DNA from: Lysobacterales bacterium
GTDB lineage: Bacteria > Pseudomonadota > Gammaproteobacteria > Xanthomonadales > Xanthomonadaceae
Assembly (NCBI GenBank): GCA_016718605.1
Contig: JADKCY010000003.1
Coordinates: forward strand, 930,001 to 994,000
Direction of reading: 5' to 3'
DNA: 64,000 nt
In this document: in pieces, positions 36,947-44,398 of the stretch
Position numbering within the stretch: the first letter of the stretch is position 1
Layout of the letters: every line of letters begins with the position of its first letter
Position numbers and translations under genes: made by a program
The notes under the pieces: generated by a model
Database searches by the model: none
What the model saw: the letters and a program-made list of their open reading frames with translations, nothing else
Told to the model about the DNA's origin: nothing

Positions 36947-38205
36947 GCGGTATTCGCACTTATCAAAGCCTGCGCACCTTAGTGACACGTCTGCGCGACG
37001 ATCTCAATCAACGTGAGACCGAATCCCAAAAGAAAGTCGTAAACAAACCGGCAACTACCGTGCTTTTGTATGCATACAACCGCACGGGCAAAACGCGGCT
37101 ATCGATGGAGTTCAAGAACGAGGGGAAACGCAAGAAGAAGAAAAATCCCAATGGCACACCGGACACCCTCTACTTTAATGCCTACACCGAGGATCTTTTC
37201 ACTTGGGAAAATGATATTGAGAACTATCAATTTCATAGACTAAAAATTAACTACGATTCGAAATTTTTCGATGGGTTTATAGACTTATCTCTTGAGCCGG
37301 CAATTTATGAATATCTGCATCGCTATGCCGATTTCAGATTTACGCCTACATATTCGGAAGTAAGACATGGAGCCGAATCGTTTTCGCGCCTAAGTTATAT
37401 CAATTTCTGGAAAGGCGATGAGACCGATATAAAGATATCGCGTGGCGAACAGAATATTTTTATCTGGTGCCTGTTCATGGCCATCTGTGAGCGCATGCTC
37501 GATGGACATATCTCGTATCAATGGGTGAAATACCTTTACATCGACGACCCCATCTCGTCACTGGACGACAACAATGCCGTTGCCATGGCCTGCGACCTGG
37601 CGCAACTCCTGCGCCGGGCTACAAGCCGCAAAGACCAGAACGGCGCGCCCGCGCCCATCAAGGTGGTGTTCTCCACCCACCACGCCCTGTTCTTCAACGT
37701 GATGTGCAATGAAATAGGCCGTGCAAAAGAAGGGGAGCCGAAAGTGACCCACAAGCGCTACTTTCTGCACCGCCCGAACGGCGAAGGCGCCTACACGCTG
37801 CGCGCTACCGAAGACACGCCGTTCTTCCACCATGTTGCGTCACTCGCCGAGCTGCAAATGGCCGCTGCCCCCGACACTGGCAAGCTCTACACTTTTCATT
37901 TCAACGCCCTGCGCAGCATCATGGAAAAAACGGCGTCGTTCTTTGGGCACGCGGACATTTCCTTCTGCCTCAAGGCGTTGAACAGCGAAGATTTGGTGCT
38001 CTACAACCGCGCCTTGAACCTGCTCAGCCATGGCAAGTACGCGATCCATGAACCGACGGAAATGGGCGAGGACACCAAAGCGTTGTTCCGGCGCATTCTG
38101 GAAGACTTCACTACCAAGTTTCAGTTTGAGCTGCCGGATATCCTTGGTGCGCCACCGACCGCAGCCCTTCCTGCCGCCGCAGCTACACCGGCCACAGCCC
38201 CATGA
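36943..38205 (+). CDS. prrC: PrrC-like anticodon nuclease (ABC-type NTPase plus HEPN-like RNase)
   Basis: A 420-residue protein between hsdS and the RhuM gene, where prrC sits in the E. coli prr locus. N-terminal NTPase motifs are in order: Walker A AYNRTGKT (44-51), ABC signature SRGEQ (166-170), Walker B YLYIDD (197-202), D-loop SSLD (205-208) and switch STHH (244-247). The C-terminal domain has R324-x3-E328 in NALRSIMEKTASFF and H363 in LLSHGKY, closely matching the spacing of PrrC's Arg-Glu-His RNase triad. PrrC cleaves tRNA-Lys anticodons when phage disables restriction. A low-GC stretch (about 37180-37450) suggests transfer. The Pro/Ala tail (402-420) is probably disordered. The RNase assignment is inference from motifs. 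Confidence 0.8.
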   Translation: MSGIRTYQSLRTLVTRLRDDLNQRETESQKKVVNKPATTVLLYAYNRTGKTRLSMEFKNEGKRKKKKNPNGTPDTLYFNAYTEDLFTWENDIENYQFHRLKINYDSKFFDGFIDLSLEPAIYEYLHRYADFRFTPTYSEVRHGAESFSRLSYINFWKGDETDIKISRGEQNIFIWCLFMAICERMLDGHISYQWVKYLYIDDPISSLDDNNAVAMACDLAQLLRRATSRKDQNGAPAPIKVVFSTHHALFFNVMCNEIGRAKEGEPKVTHKRYFLHRPNGEGAYTLRATEDTPFFHHVASLAELQMAAAPDTGKLYTFHFNALRSIMEKTASFFGHADISFCLKALNSEDLVLYNRALNLLSHGKYAIHEPTEMGEDTKALFRRILEDFTTKFQFELPDILGAPPTAALPAAAATPATAP

Positions 38206-39212
38206 ACGAGCTGATTCTCTACACCACCGAAGACGGCCGCAGCCAGATCAAACTGCGGGCGCAGGAGCAGACTGTCTGGCTGACGCAGTTGGAGATGGCG
38301 GAGCTCTTCGATGCCACGAAGCAGAACATTTCCCTGCATCTGAAAAACATCTTCGAGGACGGGGAGTTGGACGCGGTGGCAACTGTCAAGGATTCCTTGA
38401 CAGTTCAAACCGAGGGCAGCCGTGAGGTGCAGCGCCCCGTTACGCTCTACAACCTGGACGCCATTCTGGCCGTGGGCTACCGGGTGCGCTCGCCGCGCGG
38501 GGTGCAGTTCCGCCGCTGGGCCTCAAGCATCCTGAAGGAGTACCTGAGCAAGGGCTTCGTGATGGACGACGAGCGGCTGAAGAACCCGGATGGCCGCCCG
38601 GATTACTTCGACGAGATGCTGGCGCGCATCCGGGACATCCGGGCCTCCGAGAAGCGCTTTTATCAGAAGGTGCGCGACCTCTTTGCCCTCTCCAGCGACT
38701 ACGACAAGACGGACAAGGCCACGCAGGTCTTCTTCGCCACCGTGCAGAACCTGCTGATCTTTGCCGTGACGCGGCAGACCGCCGCCGAACTCATCACCGC
38801 GCGGGCAAATCCCGCCGATCCGCATTTTGGCCTGCTCGCCTGGAAGGGTGACAAAGTGCGCAAGGCGGACATCGTCGTCGCCAAGAACTACCTGACCGAG
38901 GACGAGATCGACACCCTGAACCGGCTGGTGGTCATCTTTCTGGAAACCGCTGAACTGCGGGCCAAGGGCAAGCAGGAGACGCGCATGGCCTTCTGGAAGC
39001 AGAACGTGGATCAGATCATCACCTCCAACGGCTTCCCGCTGCTCCCGAACGCCGGCACCATCAGCCATGAGCAGATGGAAGCGCGCACGGGCGAGCTTTA
39101 CCTCAAGTTCGACCAGGACCGCAAAAAGCAGGAAGCCATACAAGCCGACCAGCAGGACGAGGCCGACCTCACTGCGCTGGAAACCAAGATCAAACGACGC
39201 CCCAAAAAATGA
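38202..39212 (+). CDS. RhuM family protein
   Basis: A 336-residue cytoplasmic protein. It opens MNELILYTTEDGRSQIKLRAQEQTVWLTQLEMAELFDATKQNISLHLKNIFEDGEL, a helix-turn-helix-like module diagnostic of RhuM (COG3943). YNLDAILAVGYRVRSPRGVQFRRWASSILKEYL and a Fic-like helical region with NLLIFAVTRQTAAELI, KNYLTEDEIDTLNRLVVIFLE and WKQNVDQIITSNGF follow. RhuM was first named in Salmonella pathogenicity island 3, but homologues are very common inside type I restriction loci. Its biochemical role is unknown; DNA binding is plausible. ATGA overlaps join it to the genes on both sides. Confidence 0.92.
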   Translation: MNELILYTTEDGRSQIKLRAQEQTVWLTQLEMAELFDATKQNISLHLKNIFEDGELDAVATVKDSLTVQTEGSREVQRPVTLYNLDAILAVGYRVRSPRGVQFRRWASSILKEYLSKGFVMDDERLKNPDGRPDYFDEMLARIRDIRASEKRFYQKVRDLFALSSDYDKTDKATQVFFATVQNLLIFAVTRQTAAELITARANPADPHFGLLAWKGDKVRKADIVVAKNYLTEDEIDTLNRLVVIFLETAELRAKGKQETRMAFWKQNVDQIITSNGFPLLPNAGTISHEQMEARTGELYLKFDQDRKKQEAIQADQQDEADLTALETKIKRRPKK

Positions 39213-40822
39213 CCGAACCAACCAAAAACAACTGGGCAACACCCTCTGGAGCATCGCCGACCAACTGCGCGGGGCGATGGATGCGGACGACTTCCGCGAC
39301 TACATGCTGTCCTTCCTCTTCCTGCGCTACCTCTCCGACAACTACGAGACGGCGGCGAAGAAGGAGCTGGGGCAAGGATTACCCCGATGTGGGCGGCGAC
39401 GCCCGCAAGGTGCCGCTGGCGCTCTGGTATGCGAACAACGTGGACGACATCCCGGCGTTCGAGAAGCAGATGCGCCGCAAGGTGCATTACGTCATCCAGC
39501 CCGCGCACCTCTGGAACAGCATCGCCAACCTGGCCCGCACCCAGAACGCGGAGCTGCTGAACACGCTGCAAGCGGGCTTCAAATACATCGAGACGGAATC
39601 CTTTGAGAGCACCTTCCAGGGCCTGTTCTCCGAGATTGACCTGAGTTCCCCCAAGCTGGGCAAGACCTACGCCGACCGGAACGCCAAGCTCTGCACCATC
39701 ATCCAGAAGATCGCCGAAGGGCTGGCGGAGTTCTCCACGGACATCGACGCGCTGGGCGATGCCTATGAATACCTGATCGGCCAGTTTGCCGCCGGGTCCG
39801 GCAAGAAGGCGGGCGAGTTCTACACCCCGCAGCAGATTTCCGACATCCTCTCCGCCATCGTCACGCTGGACAGCCAGGAACCGAAAACCGGGACCAAGAA
39901 GCGGCTGGAGAGCGTGATGGACTTCGCCTGCGGCTCCGGCTCGCTGCTGCTCAACGTGCGCAAGAAGGTGAACAAGGCCGGCGGCACCATCGGCAAAATC
40001 TTCGGCCAGGAGAAGAACATCACCACCTACAACCTGGCGCGCATGAACATGCTGCTGCACGGGGTGAAGGACACGGAGTTCGACATCTTCCACGGCGACA
40101 CCCTGCTCAACGAGTGGGACATGATGCGGGAGCAGAACCCGGCCAAGAAGCCGAGCTTCGACGCCATCGTCGCCAATCCGCCCTTCAGCTACCGCTGGGA
40201 GCCCACCGACGCGCTGGCCGACGACGTGCGCTTCAAAAGCCACGGCCTCGCCCCCAAGTCCGCCGCCGACTTCGCCTTCCTGCTGCACGGCTTCCACTTC
40301 CTCAAAGACGAAGGCGTGATGGCCATCATCCTGCCGCACGGCGTGCTGTTCCGTGGCGGTGCCGAGGAACGCATCCGCACCAAGCTGCTCAAGGACGGCC
40401 ACATCGACACCGTCATCGGCCTGCCCGCGAACCTCTTCTACTCCACCGGCATCCCGGTCTGCATCCTCGTGCTGAAGAAGTGCAAGAAGCCCGACGACGT
40501 GCTGTTCATCAACGCCGCCGAGCACTTCGTGAAAGGCAAGCGGCAGAACCAACTGAGCGAGGAGCACATCGCCAAGATCATCGACACCTACCAGTTCCGC
40601 GAGGAAGAGGCGCGCTACTCCCGCCGGGTGGAGATGGCCGAGATCGAGAAGAACGATTTCAACCTGAACATCTCGCGCTACATCAGCACAGCGGTCGGCG
40701 AGGCGGAGATTGATCTGAGCGCCATCCATGCGGACTTGGGCCGGATCGAGACCGAGATCGACAGCGCCAAGCGGCGTCACAACGACTTCCTGCGCGAACT
40801 TGGACTGCCCGCCCTGCCGTGA
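39209..40822 (+). CDS. hsdM: Type I DNA adenine methyltransferase subunit M (two compensating frameshifts)
   Basis: A 537-residue N6-adenine methylase that protects host DNA and forms the core of the restriction complex. SAM motif I is VMDFACGSGSLLLNV, and the catalytic motif is FDAIVANPPFSYRWEP (NPPF). The C-terminus has EEHIAKIIDTYQFREEEARYSRRV and a final coiled helix. The correct start and stop share one frame, but residues about 7-54 are garbled. An A is missing from the run at 39224-39228 and an extra G lies in 39369-39372. Between them the real protein (KKQLGNTLWSIADQLRGAMD ... YMLSFLFLRYLSDNYE) is read in another frame. It is last in the operon, which is unusual. Confidence 0.94.
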   Translation: MTEPTKNNWATPSGASPTNCAGRWMRTTSATTCCPSSSCATSPTTTRRRRRRSWGKDYPDVGGDARKVPLALWYANNVDDIPAFEKQMRRKVHYVIQPAHLWNSIANLARTQNAELLNTLQAGFKYIETESFESTFQGLFSEIDLSSPKLGKTYADRNAKLCTIIQKIAEGLAEFSTDIDALGDAYEYLIGQFAAGSGKKAGEFYTPQQISDILSAIVTLDSQEPKTGTKKRLESVMDFACGSGSLLLNVRKKVNKAGGTIGKIFGQEKNITTYNLARMNMLLHGVKDTEFDIFHGDTLLNEWDMMREQNPAKKPSFDAIVANPPFSYRWEPTDALADDVRFKSHGLAPKSAADFAFLLHGFHFLKDEGVMAIILPHGVLFRGGAEERIRTKLLKDGHIDTVIGLPANLFYSTGIPVCILVLKKCKKPDDVLFINAAEHFVKGKRQNQLSEEHIAKIIDTYQFREEEARYSRRVEMAEIEKNDFNLNISRYISTAVGEAEIDLSAIHADLGRIETEIDSAKRRHNDFLRELGLPALP

Positions 40823-40932
40823 ATCCGTGCGTGGGCGCGGCGCATTTTCCCGCAGCGCAGCACACCTGCCCGCGACCCGCTGTCGATCCCGCACGAAAGT
40901 CAAAAACCGTCCTTAGCATTGGGCTGGCGTTT

Positions 40933-40953
40933 CCCCGTAGCATGGCTGCGGGG
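40933..40953 (+). terminator. Probable terminator after hsdM
   Basis: A nine-base-pair stem (CCCCGTAGC with GCTGCGGGG, one G-T pair) and a three-base loop is followed by ATTTCTT. It lies 110 bases after hsdM and just before the next gene, so it probably ends the island transcript. Confidence 0.5.
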
Positions 40954-40973
40954 ATTTCTTCGGGAGCGGGATT

Positions 40974-43900
40974 GTGTCCATCCATGTCGCGCTGCATCAC
41001 GTCACTCAGTACCGCTACGACCGCGCGGTCCAGTTGGGTCCGCAAATTGTTCGGCTACGTCCTTGTCCGCATGCACGCACGCGGGTGTTGGCGTATTCGC
41101 TGAAGGTCGCGCCAGAGCCGCATTTCATCAACTGGCAGCAGGACCCGCAGGGAAATTATCTGGCGCGACTGGTGTTTCCGGACAAAACCCGCGAGTTCCG
41201 GGTCGAGGTTGATCTGGTCGCCGAGATGTCGGTGATCAATCCCTTCGACTTTTTTCTGGAGCCGCAGGCCGAGCAGTTTCCGTTTGCCTACGAGGCGGAT
41301 CTACGCCACGAGTTGCAGCCGTTTTTGGCCAAACAAACAGGCGGCAAACAGTTGGACGCCTATGTGGCGGCCATTTCGCGCGAGCCGATGCGCAGCGTGG
41401 ATTTTCTGGTCGCGTTGAACGCGCAGGTACAGAAGGACATCGGCTACACCATTCGCATGGAGCCGGGCGTGCAGACGCCGGAAGAAACCCTCACCAAGCG
41501 CAGTGGCTCGTGTCGCGATTCGGCGTGGTTGCTGGTGCACGTGTTGCGCCATCTGGGGCTGGCCGCACGTTTCGTGTCGGGCTATCTGATCCAGCTCACG
41601 GCAGACGTGAAGTCATTGGATGGCCCGTCCGGGCCAGAGGCGGATTTCACTGATCTGCATGCCTGGGCTGAGGTCTATTTGCCCGGTGCGGGCTGGATCG
41701 GGCTCGATCCCACCTCCGGGCTGTTTGCAGGTGAGGGCCATATTCCTTTGGCCTGCTCGCCCGAGCCCGCGTCGGCCGCACCCATCAGCGGCGCCATCGA
41801 CAAGTGCGAGACCACCTTCGAGCACCACATGCAGGTCAGCCGCATCTGGGAGGCGCCGCGCGTCACCAAGCCCTACAGCGAGGCGCAGTGGGTCGAGATC
41901 GACGCACTCGGCCACCGCATCGATACGGAACTGCACCATCTGGATGTGCGTTTGACCCAAGGCGGCGAACCGACCTTTGTGGCGCTGGAGGATCGCGATG
42001 GTGCGGAGTGGAATACCGCCGCGCTGGGGCCGACCAAGCGTCTGCTGGCGGCGGATCTGTTTCATCGCCTGCGCGAGAAATACGCGCCGAATGGCCTGAT
42101 GCATTTCGGTCAGGGCAAGTGGTATCCCGGCGAACAATTGCCGCGCTGGTCGTTGAATTGCTTTTGGCGCAAGGATGGCGAACCGATTTGGCGATCGCCG
42201 ACGCTGTATGCCGACGAGCGCAGCGATCATGCGGTGGACGCCGACCGGGCGGGGCACTTCCTCAAGCGCGTTGCCGAGCGCTTGGGCGTCACCGCCGAGC
42301 ATGTGTTTCCGGCCTTTGAGGACGTCTACTATTACCTGTGGCGTGAGCGTCGCTTGCCGGGCAATGTCGATCCCTTCGATTCGCGCGTGGATGACCCGCT
42401 CGAACGCGAGCGCCTGATGAAGGTGTTCACCCAGGGCCTCACGCAATCCGTCGGGCATGTCCTTCCGATCATGAAGAACGCGCGCCAGCAGTGGCAAACC
42501 GGACCGTGGTTCCTGCGTTCGGAGCGTTGCTACCTGTTTCCGGGCGATTCGGCGATGGGTTATCGGCTGCCGATCGATTCGCAGCCATGGGCCAGCGAGG
42601 CCGACTTTCCCTATCTGCAGGTGGCAGACAGCAGTGTTCCGCGCGATCCACTGGCCAGCCATGCGACCTTGCGCCGCGGCGTCAGCACGCCGAACAGCGC
42701 CGCGCCACCACAATGGCAATCCCAAGGGCAGAGCCCGACTCGCGCCCCTGCGGCACATCAGCCTTGGGACAAACCGGCCGACAGTGAGCCGGGCTTGCAC
42801 GAATCGGCGGCCTGGATCACCCGTCTGGCGATGTGCGCCGAGCCGCGCGATGGCAGGCTTTATCTGTTCATGCCGCCCACGCAGACGCTGGATGACTATC
42901 TGGAGATCGTCGCCGCAGTTGAGGCGACTGCCGAAGAGCTGCAGCTTCCGGTGATTTTCGAAGGCTACGAGCCGCCGTCCGATCCGCGCCTGACGCATTT
43001 CCGCGTGACGCCGGATCCGGGCGTGATCGAGGTCAACATCCATCCGGCGTCAAGCTGGCCGCAGTTGGTCGAGCAAACCACGCATCTGTACGAGGCAGCG
43101 CATCTGTCGCGCCTGAGCAGCGAGAAGTTCATGCTCGATGGTCGGCATACCGGCACCGGCGGCGGTAATCATTTCGTCCTGGGTGGGGCGACACCGAATG
43201 ATTCGCCTTTCCTGCGCCGGCCGGATCTGTTGCGCAGTCTGATCGCCTATTGGCACAACCATCCCAGCCTGTCGTATCTGTTTTCCGGGCTGTTCATCGG
43301 GCCGACCAGTCAAGCGCCACGTGTGGATGAGGCGCGCAATGATTCGTTGTATGAGTTGGAGATCGCCTTCAAGCAGATCCTCGACACCGGTGAGGCGACA
43401 CCGCCATGGTGGATTGATCGCATCCTGCGCAATCTTCTGATCGATGTCAGCGGCAACACTCACCGCAGCGAGTTCTGCATCGACAAGCTGTACTCACCCG
43501 ATGGTCCGACGGGTCGCCTTGGCCTGCTGGAATTGCGCGCCTTCGAGATGCCGCCGCATGCGCGCATGTCGTTGGCGCAGCAGTTGTTGCTGCGTGGACT
43601 GGTCGCGCGTTTCTGGCATACGCCCTATCGACCACAGCGACTGGCGCGCTGGGGCACTGCGCTGCACGACCGGTTCATGCTGCCGCATTTCGTCGAGCAG
43701 GACTTTGCCGATGTCATCGAGGAAATGCGTCTGGCCGGGTTCGCCTTCCAGCCCGAGTGGTTTGCGCCGCACCTTGAGTTCCGTTTCCCAAAGCATGGCG
43801 ACTTTGCGGTCAAGGGCATGCACTTTGAATTGCGCCACGCGCTGGAGCCGTGGCATGTGATGGGCGAGGAAGGTAGCGCCGGTGGCGCCGTGCGCTATGT

Positions 43901-44324
43901 GGATTCTTCAGTCGAGCGCGTGCAGGTGAAGCTCACCGGCATGCCTCCCGATCGGTACGTGTTGACCTGCAACGGCGCCGCCGTGCCTTTGCAGCCGAGT
44001 GGTCGGATCGGCGAGTTCGTGGCGGGCGTGCGCTATCGCGCTTGGCAACCGGCGTCCTGTCTGCATCCTCACATCGGTGTGCACGCGCCCTTGGTGTTCG
44101 ACATCGTCGATACGTGGATGCAACGCTCGCTGGGCGGCTGCCAGTACCACGTCGCGCATCCTGGCGGACGCAACCATGACATTCTGCCGGTCAATGCCTT
44201 CGAAGCCGAAAGCCGCCGCTTGGCGCGCTTCTTCCGCTTCGGGCACACGCCCGGCAAGATCTCGGTGGCGACCGCTGAAGTCAGCTCGGAGCACCCGTTT
44301 ACACTAGACTTGCGACGTTCATGA
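40974..44324 (+). CDS. Transglutaminase-like/DUF2126 protein
   Basis: A 1116-residue cytoplasmic protein. Residues 1-90 form the bacterial transglutaminase N-terminal beta domain (SIHVALHHVTQYRYDRAVQLGPQIVRLRPCPHARTRVLAYSL). The papain-like core has the catalytic Cys in SGSCRDSAWLLVHVLRHLGLAARFVSGYLIQL, the His in DLHAWAEVYLPGAGWIG and the Asp in LDPTSGLFAG. The remaining ~800 residues are DUF2126 (for example RLTQGGEPTFVALEDRDGAEWNT ... FGQGKWYPGEQLPRW ... HTGTGGGNHFVLGGATPNDSPFLRRPDLLRSL). Such proteins occur with ATP-grasp/alpha-E genes in predicted peptide-ligation or tagging clusters. The start is a GTG with GGGAG eight bases upstream. Confidence 0.92.
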   Translation: MSIHVALHHVTQYRYDRAVQLGPQIVRLRPCPHARTRVLAYSLKVAPEPHFINWQQDPQGNYLARLVFPDKTREFRVEVDLVAEMSVINPFDFFLEPQAEQFPFAYEADLRHELQPFLAKQTGGKQLDAYVAAISREPMRSVDFLVALNAQVQKDIGYTIRMEPGVQTPEETLTKRSGSCRDSAWLLVHVLRHLGLAARFVSGYLIQLTADVKSLDGPSGPEADFTDLHAWAEVYLPGAGWIGLDPTSGLFAGEGHIPLACSPEPASAAPISGAIDKCETTFEHHMQVSRIWEAPRVTKPYSEAQWVEIDALGHRIDTELHHLDVRLTQGGEPTFVALEDRDGAEWNTAALGPTKRLLAADLFHRLREKYAPNGLMHFGQGKWYPGEQLPRWSLNCFWRKDGEPIWRSPTLYADERSDHAVDADRAGHFLKRVAERLGVTAEHVFPAFEDVYYYLWRERRLPGNVDPFDSRVDDPLERERLMKVFTQGLTQSVGHVLPIMKNARQQWQTGPWFLRSERCYLFPGDSAMGYRLPIDSQPWASEADFPYLQVADSSVPRDPLASHATLRRGVSTPNSAAPPQWQSQGQSPTRAPAAHQPWDKPADSEPGLHESAAWITRLAMCAEPRDGRLYLFMPPTQTLDDYLEIVAAVEATAEELQLPVIFEGYEPPSDPRLTHFRVTPDPGVIEVNIHPASSWPQLVEQTTHLYEAAHLSRLSSEKFMLDGRHTGTGGGNHFVLGGATPNDSPFLRRPDLLRSLIAYWHNHPSLSYLFSGLFIGPTSQAPRVDEARNDSLYELEIAFKQILDTGEATPPWWIDRILRNLLIDVSGNTHRSEFCIDKLYSPDGPTGRLGLLELRAFEMPPHARMSLAQQLLLRGLVARFWHTPYRPQRLARWGTALHDRFMLPHFVEQDFADVIEEMRLAGFAFQPEWFAPHLEFRFPKHGDFAVKGMHFELRHALEPWHVMGEEGSAGGAVRYVDSSVERVQVKLTGMPPDRYVLTCNGAAVPLQPSGRIGEFVAGVRYRAWQPASCLHPHIGVHAPLVFDIVDTWMQRSLGGCQYHVAHPGGRNHDILPVNAFEAESRRLARFFRFGHTPGKISVATAEVSSEHPFTLDLRRS

Positions 44325-44398
44325 TGATGTTTCCGCGGGCTGCGGGTGGCTGAATACGGTCACCCCGGCACGCCAGATTCCCTACTTGCCCTGGCGCT

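Noticed and set aside
39098..40903. A 601-codon minus-strand frame opposite hsdM
   Set aside because: Antisense of a conserved methylase with an NPPF motif on the plus strand.
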